A stretch of 64,000 nt of DNA from JABFRZ01 sp964631945 (GTDB lineage: Bacteria; Planctomycetota; UBA1135; GCA-002686595), in assembly GCA_964631945.1 (NCBI GenBank), contig CAZWAY010000030.1, positions 5,542 through 69,541 on the forward strand, in the 5' to 3' direction. A program made the position numbers and the translations under genes. Below, piece after piece: positions 29,525 through 38,072 of the stretch (position 1 is its first letter; every line of letters begins with the position of its first letter). Below the pieces are notes generated by a model. The model was not told the DNA's origin and ran no database searches. It was given only the letters and a program-made list of their open reading frames with translations.

Positions 29525-30490
29525 CTAAGTACTGGTGCGCTCATAGGAGCGAAGAATATCATCGTCCGAGCGGGCGCGGATGTGCTCGGGCGTGAGTTCA
29601 ATGCCGACGTTGATCCAGGTCGATCCAAGGCGCCGCTTCCACAGCTTGTCAAAGACCTCTTGTTCGTTGGGGACAACAAACTGACAGCCTTCAGCCGCAT
29701 CGCCGTTGTGCCGGCGCAATGCGAGAATGACGTTGGTGATCGACCAAGAAAGGAAGACAAGGCGGTTGGCTAGCTGCTCAGGATCCCAGTTGTGAGCGGT
29801 GTCGAGCGGGCGAAAGTTCGTCTTGTCGCCCAGCCGCGTAAGCGTAAAAAAGCGAGTGCCGAACTCGCTAGTCACGATGGGCGTCATGCTCTCAAGGTCG
29901 ATCGGCTGCCCCTGGGGACGACCTTTGCCATAGCGCATAGTGAATCCGCCGAGGTGAGTGCGCAACCCGTGCTTGGCGCTATTGTATTCAGCCGAAGTGA
30001 CTTCGTGCAAGAACTCCGAGGCAAACCGCTGCCAGGCTCGAGCTGTATTGTCAATGAGCCATGTGAGCCTGTCCGGAGGAGCGTCAGCGCCGCCGTGCGT
30101 GAGCTCGGCGAGATACGTCCACGTCGGCGATTTGGGCAAGCGGTGGAGGATGGGAAGACCTTCGGCAATGCGCTCCACCACGTTGCGGAGCTGAAACGGT
30201 TGATAGGCGAGCATCCATCCGAGGGTGCAATCGGGCGCTTGGGCCGCAGCGCAGAGAAGGGCGAACAGGGTCTCAAGGGCTTGGGAGTACGCAGTGCGAA
30301 TCGCCAACGCAGCGTGGTGCTTGTCCTCGGTGTCTAGCTGGGGAAAGCTGGTCCGAGCCACATAGTCAAAATACTCGGGGCTCAAGCCTTGTAGAAACGC
30401 GAGGTTCCGTTGGCGGAGATCCCACTCCCAGCAAGCGCGGGGAGTCTCGTCTACAACAAACTCTATGCACTCCAGGGTGGCGCGGGGCAT
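29525..30490 (-). CDS. unknown helical protein
   Basis: 321 residues, rich in Trp, His and Arg and predicted helical throughout. The motif YNSAKHGLRT in the centre occurs in helical proteins of unknown function, some of them HEPN-like, but I cannot assign the family. No signal peptide. Base composition is less GC-rich than the flanks. It converges on the zinc-ribbon gene and diverges from the HEPN-like gene at 30707, so the pair may share a control region with a palindrome at 30615. Confidence 0.6.
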   Translation of the reverse strand: MPRATLECIEFVVDETPRACWEWDLRQRNLAFLQGLSPEYFDYVARTSFPQLDTEDKHHAALAIRTAYSQALETLFALLCAAAQAPDCTLGWMLAYQPFQLRNVVERIAEGLPILHRLPKSPTWTYLAELTHGGADAPPDRLTWLIDNTARAWQRFASEFLHEVTSAEYNSAKHGLRTHLGGFTMRYGKGRPQGQPIDLESMTPIVTSEFGTRFFTLTRLGDKTNFRPLDTAHNWDPEQLANRLVFLSWSITNVILALRRHNGDAAEGCQFVVPNEQEVFDKLWKRRLGSTWINVGIELTPEHIRARSDDDILRSYERTST

Positions 30491-30614
30491 CGGCGGATGT
30501 GGGGCAAGGTGGTGCCGGTTGGATACCGTGGGCAGCAGTGAACTTCAAGCGGAAAGGGTCTGATTGGAGTGCGCCTCGTGACGCGTACGCAGCGTCAGGG
30601 AACCGGCGAGCAAG

Positions 30615-30630
30615 GTAGGCCGGCGCCTAC
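30615..30630. promoter_or_regulatory. 16-bp palindrome between divergent genes
   Basis: GTAGGC-CGGC-GCCTAC is perfect and sits three bases before a -35-like hexamer. It is a candidate operator for the divergent genes. Confidence 0.4.
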
Positions 30631-30632
30631 GG

Positions 30633-30661
30633 TTGACTGTGCCAGAACGCGTGTCCAGGAT
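30633..30661 (+). promoter_or_regulatory. sigma-70-like promoter candidate
   Basis: TTGACT-N17-CAGGAT, 46 bp before the ATG at 30707. The -35 is good and the -10 is weak (3 of 6). No other promoter-like pair was seen in the gap. Confidence 0.3.
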
Positions 30662-30706
30662 AGGGGAGATGCCCGCCTTCGTAGCTAGCTAGTCGGGTGC
30701 TGGTAC

Positions 30707-31543
30707 ATGAAGAAGCCCACTGAGGAGTGGATCCTGAAGACAGACGACGCTCTCTCGAAGAATGGGGTGCCGGTGAAGCGCCGCCCCATGGACGCATGGG
30801 CGCAGTGGCAAGTGGAGACGGGGCCAACGGGAATGGGCAGCCCCGAGGCCAAGGCCATCTTCGACTGGTACGAGGCGAAGTACCCGCCTGGCACTTTTGA
30901 CATGGGGAGCCTGTTCACAGGCGCGTTCTTCTTCGATCAAGCCGTCTGGCCGGTGCATGTGCCAATCGGTTTCGGAACCTGCCGGATCACCGTGGACAAG
31001 ATGCTGGCGGGCATGACGGCCCTGATTGGAGAGCGCCTTACCAAGGACGCGCAGGCGCTGGACACACTGAACACCATAGCTGTGGACTGCATTGACTATA
31101 GCTACGGGGTCGATGACTGTCGCGGGGCAGGTCGTGCCTCCAGGAGCGCAGTTGACCTACTCTTGAGTGGAGACAAGGAGCTACGGGCTGCCGTGGAAGT
31201 ACTGCTGTCAAAGCGGCCGTCTCAGAAGGCCGCGGAATCTGCAGCTCTGGCGACGGAGATGTTCTTCAAGAGCTTTCTCACGCAGCACGCGGCGCTCGAC
31301 GACGCCGGTGCTCGGAGTATTAGTCACAACGTGGGGGAAGGCCTGAAACAATGCCTGGCGCACAGCCCTCAGTCGGATCTGCGAATGCTGACGGGCAGAA
31401 TCGGAGCGCTGCCAAAGATCGGCCAAAGGTACGTTCCGCTGGACGTGCCCCTCAAGGACTTGTGGCAGGCGTATTCACTAGCGCAGTTTGCTGGTGCCGT
31501 CGTCGTACGTTCATTCACAGGTAGGGCCTGTCGCCCCGTGTAA
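30707..31543 (+). CDS. unknown protein with HEPN-like C-terminal region
   Basis: 278 residues. The first 120 residues (conserved-looking WAQWQVETG and DWYEAKYPPG) are unrecognised. Residues about 175-225 (SAALATEMFFKSFLTQHAAL...SISHNVGEGLKQCL) recall the HEPN pattern: a helix with E and K, a short linker, then an H-N helix. The classical RxxxxH RNase motif is not evident, so catalytic activity is doubtful. Many phage-defence and toxin systems use HEPN domains, and this gene stands apart from the replication module as cargo. Family assignment is tentative. Confidence 0.6.
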   Translation: MKKPTEEWILKTDDALSKNGVPVKRRPMDAWAQWQVETGPTGMGSPEAKAIFDWYEAKYPPGTFDMGSLFTGAFFFDQAVWPVHVPIGFGTCRITVDKMLAGMTALIGERLTKDAQALDTLNTIAVDCIDYSYGVDDCRGAGRASRSAVDLLLSGDKELRAAVEVLLSKRPSQKAAESAALATEMFFKSFLTQHAALDDAGARSISHNVGEGLKQCLAHSPQSDLRMLTGRIGALPKIGQRYVPLDVPLKDLWQAYSLAQFAGAVVVRSFTGRACRPV

Positions 31544-31603
31544 GGCCGTGCCCGTAGTGGGCAAGCTAATCCCGCCTGGCAATGAGCCGGCGAGTGGCGG
31601 CGC

Positions 31604-32647
31604 CTAGTCTGTCGGATTCTCACGGTCGTATTCGTCGAGCGCCTCTTCGTCGGCCGAGTCACCGACTACCTCCTCCAGGCTGAGACCTTCGGGCAGGTCT
31701 TGGGGAATCGCTCGGATGGCCGGCGGCAGGGCAGGTAACGGCTGGCGATCTTGGATCTGCACCACGCGGCGGACCACGTTGATGAAGTCCTGCTCGGCAT
31801 TCTCGGGCTCCGTCCGGGTGACACCGGAGACCTGAGCGAGGAGCCGGCGCGCGGCGATCTCTGAGCGGAGATCCAGCGCCAGCGCGGCTCGACGAGCGAG
31901 GTCTTCGAGTGCGTGGTACTGCAGCGCGCGCATGGAGTCCTGGCCTGCCGGCATCGCGTCGTGAGCGTGTCGGTGGGCGAGCGCGAGCACGGACTCGACC
32001 TCAGGTTGGGACAGACCGAAGTCCTCGCGCAGCAGGCGCGTCGCCTTCACCATGCTCGCTGCCTCTGCGTCCTTCGTCTCGGGCGCGGTCGTTTGCGTCG
32101 CGACCTCGTGGACGTGGAGCACGAGCGCGCGCTCAAGCGCGACGAGCTGCCAGGGTTCGGGCCACGGCGACGGTTCGCCCTCGGGCCAATCGAGAAGCGC
32201 AAGCAGGCCGAGTCGGCCGTCGCGCGTCTTCCGGATGCCGAGCCCTGCGGCGACGAGCCAGACGACCTCCCGGTGCGCGTCCGTGTCCTCCCGTGGGATG
32301 ATCGGGAGGTGAGCCTCTGAGACGGCCTTGCGCCAGGGAGGTGCTCCTGCAGGCTGCCCCTGGCTGTACGAAGCCCTCCACTCGTGCCAAGCATTCTCGG
32401 GGATCGCCGACAGGAACTCATCGTGCGCGAGGTGTCCTTGCGCAGCGCCGATCGCTCGCGCGATGCGCCAGGCGACGGCAAGGCGGTGACCGGAGAGGTC
32501 TCCGGGAACGCGGTCGAGAACCTCGGCGAGGTGCTCCTTTAGCTCGTCGCCGAGGAGGCGGCGCGGTTCGTCGAAACGGCTGCGCGACTCCGGCAGGGTG
32601 CGCGCGAACGCGGCGAGCCCTTCCGGCTTGATCGGCTTCTTCTCCAT
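31604..32647 (-). CDS. unknown protein, last gene of replication module
   Basis: 347 residues from ATG 32647 with GGAAGGACCG upstream. Helical, no signal peptide. A central region (REDFGLSQPEVESVLALAHR) looks like a helix-turn-helix-like pair, followed by oligomerisation-like helices. The tail is very acidic. Loosely it resembles small DNA-recognition subunits (for example small terminases), but this is only an impression from layout. It is preceded by a gap holding three perfect stem-loops and is the distal gene of the leftward series starting with the primase-helicase. Confidence 0.6.
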   Translation of the reverse strand: MEKKPIKPEGLAAFARTLPESRSRFDEPRRLLGDELKEHLAEVLDRVPGDLSGHRLAVAWRIARAIGAAQGHLAHDEFLSAIPENAWHEWRASYSQGQPAGAPPWRKAVSEAHLPIIPREDTDAHREVVWLVAAGLGIRKTRDGRLGLLALLDWPEGEPSPWPEPWQLVALERALVLHVHEVATQTTAPETKDAEAASMVKATRLLREDFGLSQPEVESVLALAHRHAHDAMPAGQDSMRALQYHALEDLARRAALALDLRSEIAARRLLAQVSGVTRTEPENAEQDFINVVRRVVQIQDRQPLPALPPAIRAIPQDLPEGLSLEEVVGDSADEEALDEYDRENPTD

Positions 32648-32672
32648 CGGTCCTTCCGGGGATAGGTGCTAG

Positions 32673-32776
32673 GCGGCGCGTGCAGAGTTACGCGCCGCCC
32701 AGCGAAGCAGCGTGGAGATGAGACACGCTGCGCGGCAAACCTGAGGTGAGCCCAATGAGTCTCACATCCTCACCTC
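32673..32776. repeat. three consecutive perfect inverted repeats
   Basis: In 104 bp: GGCGGCGCGT/ACGCGCCGCC (32673-32700, 8-nt loop), GCAGCGTG/CACGCTGC (32707-32731, 9-nt loop) and GAGGTGAG/CTCACCTC (32743-32776, 18-nt loop). None has a T-run, so they are not standard terminators. They fill the gap between two genes of the leftward module. Confidence 0.8.
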
Positions 32777-32792
32777 GCTCTGCTTGCGTGGT

Positions 32793-33380
32793 CTACGCGC
32801 CGGGGATCGGCTCCCAGCGCACCTTCCCGTCCGGACCGAGAACGGGCTGCTTGTCCTGGAGGTCTTCGCGGCCGGGGGTGTGCGAAAACGAGGCTTTGGG
32901 CTCGGGTGCGGCCTTGGGCTCGCTGACGGCCTCGCCGAGTTGCTTGGCGAGTTCGCGCTCCAGCTCTGCCAGCTCGCTGGCTGCTCTGGACTCGCGGTCC
33001 AGCGTGCGCCGCAGGTGAGACACCCGCTCGTTCGCTTCGCGCACCCGACGCCCGAACTCGGCCAGCGCGCGCGTCTTTTCGATCTCGACGCGCTGCATGG
33101 CCTCGACGGCTTCGGAGAGCTGGGCACGGAGGCCAGGCCCGCTGCCGCGTAGGCCGGCAACGCGCTCGCGCTGGGCGTTGACGCTCCGCGCCATCTCGGC
33201 ATGGTGCTCCAGCTCGCCCGCGGAGTGCCCAGCGTTGGACAGGATCTCGGCCGCTTCCTTGGCGTTCGGTGCCCGCCCTTCGGCGACGGCTTCGACGAGC
33301 TTGCGGTAGTTGGTGCGCGCCTGCGAGTGCTCCGTAGCTTCACGGCGCTTCAGGGATTCGATCAAGTTGTTGTTCTTCAT
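32793..33380 (-). CDS. coiled-coil protein of unknown function
   Basis: 195 residues from ATG 33380 after AAGGAAG. Residues 20-140 are almost continuous heptad-like helix (Glu/Arg/Ala/Leu), including EKTRALAEFGRRVREANERV. The tail is Pro/Lys-rich. It resembles phage or plasmid scaffolding or accessory replication coiled coils. Part of the leftward module; the gap to the next gene contains the stem-loop cluster. Confidence 0.65.
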   Translation of the reverse strand: MKNNNLIESLKRREATEHSQARTNYRKLVEAVAEGRAPNAKEAAEILSNAGHSAGELEHHAEMARSVNAQRERVAGLRGSGPGLRAQLSEAVEAMQRVEIEKTRALAEFGRRVREANERVSHLRRTLDRESRAASELAELERELAKQLGEAVSEPKAAPEPKASFSHTPGREDLQDKQPVLGPDGKVRWEPIPGA

Positions 33381-33406
33381 GGTGTTCTTCCTTCTCTGCC
33401 GGCGAC

Positions 33407-33649
33407 CTACGCCAGCCAGTTCTTCGCTGCTTGGCCGATAGAGCGACCGAAGGCCTCTCCGCCCATGGTCTTGTTGGCCTCGTCGTTCAGCTTGGCGAGT
33501 TCCAGCTCGCGCTCCAGGCGCACGATCTCCGCGGCCTCGCGCTCGGCGTCTTCGCGGCCCTGCTCACCCGCGGCGCGACGCTCGCGCTCGGTGATCTCTG
33601 CTTGTGCTTCGATGCGGCGCCAGGCCGCGTCATTCAGTCCGTTCGTCAT
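33407..33649 (-). CDS. small coiled-coil protein, 80 aa
   Basis: From ATG 33649, preceded by GGCGGGAG. Residues 10-60 are strongly charged helix (RRIEAQAEITERERRA), followed by a short C-terminal patch NKTMGGEAFGRSIGQA. Longer in-frame starts upstream overlap the neighbouring gene and lack this Shine-Dalgarno context. Function unknown; probably an accessory of the replication module. Confidence 0.6.
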   Translation of the reverse strand: MTNGLNDAAWRRIEAQAEITERERRAAGEQGREDAEREAAEIVRLERELELAKLNDEANKTMGGEAFGRSIGQAAKNWLA

Positions 33650-33713
33650 GTTGATTCTCCCGCCTCCTCCGTTGTCGTTCGACGGCCCCGCAACTGCGCG
33701 GAGCCCCGTTCTG

Positions 33714-34124
33714 CTACTCGGGCTCTTCCGCTGTCGGCGGCTCTGCGCGACGGCGCGCTCTCGTGGCGATCTCGAAGGCCAGCCGATCCATGTCCGAAAA
33801 CGCGTCGATGCAAGCACCGGGACCCTGCTGCTCCCTGAGGTGCTCCAGTAGTCCGACAGCGGCGCTCGCCATCTCGCGAGGGCTATGGCCGACTTCACGG
33901 GCGGCCTGCTCCTTCGCATCGCGTAGAATCCTCTGGAAGCGCTCCCGGTCGGCGTTCGAGAGCGAGGCCCACCACGCGAAGAAGCCCTTGCTCAACGTCG
34001 AGTGTACGAAGTCGAGCTTCGCGAAGAACTCGGCTTCGTGCGCGAGCTGGATCCAATCGGTCTCCGTCATCGAACGCGTGGCGCGCTTCGGCCGCGTGAA
34101 CAGGTCGATGTGCTTCTTCTTCAC
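33714..34124 (-). CDS. unknown helical protein coupled to HU-like gene
   Basis: 136 residues. Its ATG overlaps the HU-like gene's stop (4 bases, ATGA), showing co-translation. It is helical with a conserved-looking aromatic run (KGFFAWWASLSNADRERFQ). No domain recognised. It may partner the HU-like protein in organising element DNA; that is inference from coupling. Confidence 0.65.
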   Translation of the reverse strand: MKKKHIDLFTRPKRATRSMTETDWIQLAHEAEFFAKLDFVHSTLSKGFFAWWASLSNADRERFQRILRDAKEQAAREVGHSPREMASAAVGLLEHLREQQGPGACIDAFSDMDRLAFEIATRARRRAEPPTAEEPE

Positions 34125-34462
34125 GCTGCCTCCTCCAGCCCACGTTGGACCACTTCGATGAGCTGCCGCCCCGCGCGGAAGATCGGCACCCGGCGAGCCG
34201 GGATGACGACCCGCTGCGACGGTTGCCTCGGGTTGCGCGCGACGCGGGCCGCGCGCTGGGCAACATCCCAGCGCCCGAACCGGCGCAGCTCGATCCGCTT
34301 CCCCCGCGCGAGCTGCAGGGCCACCTCGTTCAGCGCGGCCTCCAGGATCTCGGCGGCCAGGCCCTTGGCGCAGCCGACTCGGGCCGCGACTGCGGCCACG
34401 ATCTCGCTCTTGCCGACCGTCCGGTGGGCCCAGTGCCCTCCACTCCTCATGCTGTCCATCAT
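34121..34462 (-). CDS. HU/IHF-family DNA-bending protein
   Basis: 113 residues from ATG 34462 (GGGAGGG just upstream). The HU fold is visible: a helical N-terminal part (VGKSEIVAAVAARVGCAKGLAAEILEA shortened here) with GKRIELRRFGRWDV strand, then the DNA-binding arm region VARNPRQP. The NPRQP matches the RNP(Q/K)TG-type arm tip of HU, where the proline intercalates and bends DNA. Mobile elements use such proteins for recombination, replication and packaging. Lacks nothing essential; slightly longer at the N-terminus than host HU (about 90). Confidence 0.92.
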   Translation of the reverse strand: MMDSMRSGGHWAHRTVGKSEIVAAVAARVGCAKGLAAEILEAALNEVALQLARGKRIELRRFGRWDVAQRAARVARNPRQPSQRVVIPARRVPIFRAGRQLIEVVQRGLEEAA

Positions 34463-34491
34463 GATCCCTCCCTGGGATGCTGCCTGAATGG

Positions 34492-34513
34492 CAGTCTACA
34501 AGTTCAGTCTACA
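34492..34513. promoter_or_regulatory. tandem 9-bp repeat upstream of HU-like gene
   Basis: CAGTCTACA occurs at 34492 and 34505, a 13-bp phase. It overlaps the end of the gene to the right and lies 30-50 bp upstream of the HU-like start; a candidate direct-repeat operator. Confidence 0.35.
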
Positions 34514-35334
34514 GAGTCGCTAATGCCGATGTCGGGTCTTTCCATGCCTTTTTGGCTTGGAAGTCCTTTCCGCGCCCCGACGGAGCCAACCGTCCGGTCA
34601 CCCTCGCCCCCGGGGCGCGGGAACGCGTGCCCCGGGAGCGTCTTCCAAAGCCACAGGTGCCGACTTCCCGCGGGCCAGACGGCCAGGGCTCCACGGTCGG
34701 CCAGGTGGCTCCACGAGGACGCTGCGCCGGCTGCGCCGATCACGAGCGCGCAACCGCGCTCGGGTCTTCCGGTCTCGTCCGAGAGCGTCAGCGTCGGCCA
34801 CGTCTCGATGCCGGCCCGACGCGCTCCGCCCCCGACAAGCCCGAGGTCGAAGCTCCGCCGGATCACCATATACCCGTGGTGCAGCGGGCCGGTCGGGAGG
34901 GTCTTCGGCAGCCAGCAGCGGAACGGCAGCGCCGTCCCGTAGCCCCGTGCCTCACTGCGGCCGTTGACAAGCTGCCGGACGAGCTGAGCCGCACGCGCAG
35001 ACAGGTGGCTCGCTCCCGGGACCTGGGAGGGCGCAGGCCCTCGCATCTCGAAGACGCGCAGCGCGAGCCGTCCCTCAGCCATCTCGCGTGAGACGGCATC
35101 GCCCAGTGCGATGCCGTCCTCGCCGAAGTCCTCGCCCGCGAGCGCGACGATCATGGCCTCTGCGCGCGCGGGATCCACGTATGCCAAGCCGCGCTGCGTC
35201 TCGCGCCAGGGCAGTGCCGAGCGCCACGGCAAGGAAGGAGCACTGCGTACCACCGAGCGCTTGGGGCGACGCGGCGGAGCGGCCGGATGGCGGCGCTGGC
35301 TCCGGAAGAGGTCGAAGGTCTCGCTCGTGCTCAC
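34504..35334 (-). CDS. unknown protein coupled to primase-helicase
   Basis: 276 residues from a GTG at 35334 that overlaps the primase-helicase stop (GTGA), so it is translationally coupled. An ORF reaching further upstream in the same frame exists but overlaps the primase gene and is not used. The sequence is Trp/Gly/Arg-rich with a patch RCWLPKTLPTGPLHHGY; no domain recognised. Its place directly after the replication gene suggests an accessory in replication. Confidence 0.65.
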   Translation of the reverse strand: MSTSETFDLFRSQRRHPAAPPRRPKRSVVRSAPSLPWRSALPWRETQRGLAYVDPARAEAMIVALAGEDFGEDGIALGDAVSREMAEGRLALRVFEMRGPAPSQVPGASHLSARAAQLVRQLVNGRSEARGYGTALPFRCWLPKTLPTGPLHHGYMVIRRSFDLGLVGGGARRAGIETWPTLTLSDETGRPERGCALVIGAAGAASSWSHLADRGALAVWPAGSRHLWLWKTLPGHAFPRPGGEGDRTVGSVGARKGLPSQKGMERPDIGISDSVD

Positions 35335-38072
35335 GCGGACGCCCTCCCTCCGATGCGCCCCCGTTCGGCGGCCGGACGATCCGTCTCGGATACGTCCAGC
35401 TCCCCGATCTCGACCATGAACGTGTCGAGCGCAACGTGCTCGAAGCCGTTGGCCTGCGCGATTTCTCGGACTCGCCGGAGATCGATGATCCGACGCCACC
35501 GTTCCGCCCGGCCGAGGAGTCGCCTTGTCGTCCCGCGGGCAGGTTCGAGCATCCCGCCGCGCACGCCCGCGTCTTCGATCTCGGCGGGCGTCGGATCGTA
35601 CTTCGACTTCAGCAGGCCGGGTGAGCTGAACGCCGAGCGCAGGACATAGAATCCGGCACCCTCTCCGCCCCGAACAAGGAGCGCGGACCTTCCTTGCTGG
35701 CGCGTGAGTGCGCAAATGGCCTCCACGAAGGCCACGGTCTTCGGGTTGTTGCTCAGGTAGTTGCGGAGAAGACCTCCGCCGCCGGAAACGAGGAAGCGCC
35801 CTTCGCCGTGCTGCAGACGGTCCTTGCGCTGCGAGTGCAGAAACCGGATGTGCTTCGCGAGCACGTATCGGCTCGGGACGTTCCCAGCAACCCAACCTGC
35901 AGTGAGTCTGTAGTTGCCACGCTCACGAAGGAAGCGAGGTGCGTCGTCGCCGACCTCGATCACGAGGAAACGCGAGTCGATGGCCTCTCGATCGTGGCCG
36001 GTAAGGTCGCCTCGCGTGAGCGCCCCGAGGACATTGGGGTTGTTCGCGGCCACGATCACACGGTGATAGGCCGTGGCGTGGATCGCGTCCTTGCCCTTCT
36101 GCTCGAACCGGCCATTTCCGCCCGACACCAGCGCTCGAATCAGCGCGTCCGGCCGGCGGCCGTGGGAGGCCTGCGGCAGCGCTTCGTCGAAGAACACGAC
36201 AGGGTTCTCCAGCAGGTTGGCGTTGAACTGTGCGAATGCCTCCTCGCCGGTGTTGAAGCTGGGATTCTCGAAGCACTCCGCCAAACCAGCCGCAAACATG
36301 CCTTTTCCGGCTGAAGAAGCTCCGGTGAGTGCAAGTCCGCAGGTCGGAGCAGCGACCTCGATAGCGCTAGCGAGCCACTCGACGCCCTGCTCGTACTGGT
36401 GGCCGAAGAGCGCGGAGAGCCAAGCGTCTACGTTCGGGCTGTACTCAGGCTCAAGCTCGCGGAGCTTGTAGAGCGGCAGCACGAGCGCGTTCCTTCCAGC
36501 GTTGCCGATCGCTTCGATGCGCGCTGCTTCGACGCCAATCCGGCGGTGAACCTCATGCACGTCGATGCCGTGCGCGTTGACGATCTCGCGCGGATTCCGG
36601 AGCGCCCACGTCTTGCCGCGAAGAACTCGCGTCTCGATGACAGCCTCCATGTCGAAGCGTCGGATCGCAGCGTGGAGTTGGTCGTACGTGACTGGGTGCT
36701 CGGTGTACGTGCCGGTCGGCGTCATGAGGAACAGCCCGCGAGGCGCGGCCACAAAAAGGCGACCGCGGAGCCATGCGAGTGCCTGCTCCGGATCCTCGGG
36801 GACTTCCTTGCCGTAGATCGAGCGCTGTTGCTCAACGATCTCCTGCAGGATGCACTCGGCGTCGGTGGCCTTCAGCTCGCGCTGCTTGTTGTCAGCTTCG
36901 ATCTGCGCCATCTCGTTCGCCCACATGCGGGCCACGAGATCCCAACCCTTCTGGAACCAATCGGTCTGCTTCGCGCCGCGATCCTCCTCGGCCTGGAGCT
37001 GTTCGAGGCCAGCGTAGAGCAGCGCGAAGATCCCCTCGGGGATCATCCCATCCTGGCGCCCGAGCATCCCTACCACCTGGCCGACGAGGCGTGTGACGCC
37101 GTTGTTCCAACCCTTCGATACGTCGATCGGCCGGTGATCGAAGCACACGCCGTAGGCCTCGCGCCCCTGCAGGTACGTGCGCGCCGTCTTCACGAGGTCG
37201 CTGTCCTTCGTCTTGCCGTTCTTGCCTTCGACGACGAGCAGCGCGCGCACTTCGTCGGGGTCGGGCTGCGCGCCGTTGTACGGGTTGACTTCGGCGTACA
37301 CGTCGGCCGAGGCCTCGGCCATGCGGATCGTGCTCGCATCCAGCTCGGGCCCGCCATCGAGCAGCATGAAGGTCGGCGAGGCCTCGCTGCGCGCGCCGTC
37401 GCGCAGCACCTGCGGCAGGCGGAAGAGGCGCGTCCAGTCGCTGCAGGCCTCGTCGAGCACAACACCGTGCGTCTTGAAGTCACGCATGATGCCGCGGATC
37501 AAGCCCTCGGCCGCGAGGTGATCGACGGGCTTGGTCAGCACGTACACGAGACGCGCCCCGTGCTTGGTGGTGTAGAGCGCAGTGGGCTCCAATGGCGTGC
37601 CCTCGGTAGCTGCTCGGAGTTGATCGAGGAACGCATCCCGCGACTCGTGCGTCCACTCGCACTTGCCGGGGTTGTCGAAGTCGAAGGCGAGCAGGGGAAC
37701 CTCAACGCGCCCACCGCGTGCGAGTAGCTCCGTCACGAGCGGGCTGCGCTTGGAGACGCGCGCCCGGCACCTCGTGCCGTCCTCGTCCACGAGCGTGTAC
37801 ACGAGCAGGTGCGCGTCGTTCGCCCAGCATCGAGCGAGCGCCTGGGAGAGCGGCAAGTGCTTGCAGAGCCCGATACCCCCCTGCAGCTCGGAGAGCGTCT
37901 TGGCCGCCACGAAGCGGCGCTCGGTCACCGCGACCTCGGGGTCCAATCGGTTCGCGGGCGGGCTCTCCGACTCGCCCTGTAGTTCGGCGGAAAGTCCTTC
38001 CTGTCTCGCTCCCGTGGGAGCCTTACCTTGGGGGCCTTGGGCCCCACCTGTAGCGGTCTGCACCGTATGCAT
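35331..38072 (-). CDS. PrimPol-SF3-type primase-helicase (replication protein)
   Basis: 913 residues from ATG 38072, preceded by AAGGGA. N-terminal half: an archaeo-eukaryotic primase (PrimPol) pattern, with the two metal-binding acids in LLAFDFDNPG (D131, D133), a TTKHGARLVYVL motif (H171) and SDWTRLFRLP (D212). C-terminal half: an AAA+ superfamily 3-type helicase with Walker A ALTGASSAGKG (K590) and Walker B NPVVFFDEAL (D629/E630), followed by a conserved asparagine-type sensor region VIVAANNPN. This architecture is the standard replicator of phages, satellites and plasmid-like elements. The organisation suggests the element can make its own primers and unwind its own origin. The gene heads the leftward module. 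Confidence 0.9.
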   Translation of the reverse strand: MHTVQTATGGAQGPQGKAPTGARQEGLSAELQGESESPPANRLDPEVAVTERRFVAAKTLSELQGGIGLCKHLPLSQALARCWANDAHLLVYTLVDEDGTRCRARVSKRSPLVTELLARGGRVEVPLLAFDFDNPGKCEWTHESRDAFLDQLRAATEGTPLEPTALYTTKHGARLVYVLTKPVDHLAAEGLIRGIMRDFKTHGVVLDEACSDWTRLFRLPQVLRDGARSEASPTFMLLDGGPELDASTIRMAEASADVYAEVNPYNGAQPDPDEVRALLVVEGKNGKTKDSDLVKTARTYLQGREAYGVCFDHRPIDVSKGWNNGVTRLVGQVVGMLGRQDGMIPEGIFALLYAGLEQLQAEEDRGAKQTDWFQKGWDLVARMWANEMAQIEADNKQRELKATDAECILQEIVEQQRSIYGKEVPEDPEQALAWLRGRLFVAAPRGLFLMTPTGTYTEHPVTYDQLHAAIRRFDMEAVIETRVLRGKTWALRNPREIVNAHGIDVHEVHRRIGVEAARIEAIGNAGRNALVLPLYKLRELEPEYSPNVDAWLSALFGHQYEQGVEWLASAIEVAAPTCGLALTGASSAGKGMFAAGLAECFENPSFNTGEEAFAQFNANLLENPVVFFDEALPQASHGRRPDALIRALVSGGNGRFEQKGKDAIHATAYHRVIVAANNPNVLGALTRGDLTGHDREAIDSRFLVIEVGDDAPRFLRERGNYRLTAGWVAGNVPSRYVLAKHIRFLHSQRKDRLQHGEGRFLVSGGGGLLRNYLSNNPKTVAFVEAICALTRQQGRSALLVRGGEGAGFYVLRSAFSSPGLLKSKYDPTPAEIEDAGVRGGMLEPARGTTRRLLGRAERWRRIIDLRRVREIAQANGFEHVALDTFMVEIGELDVSETDRPAAERGRIGGRASA

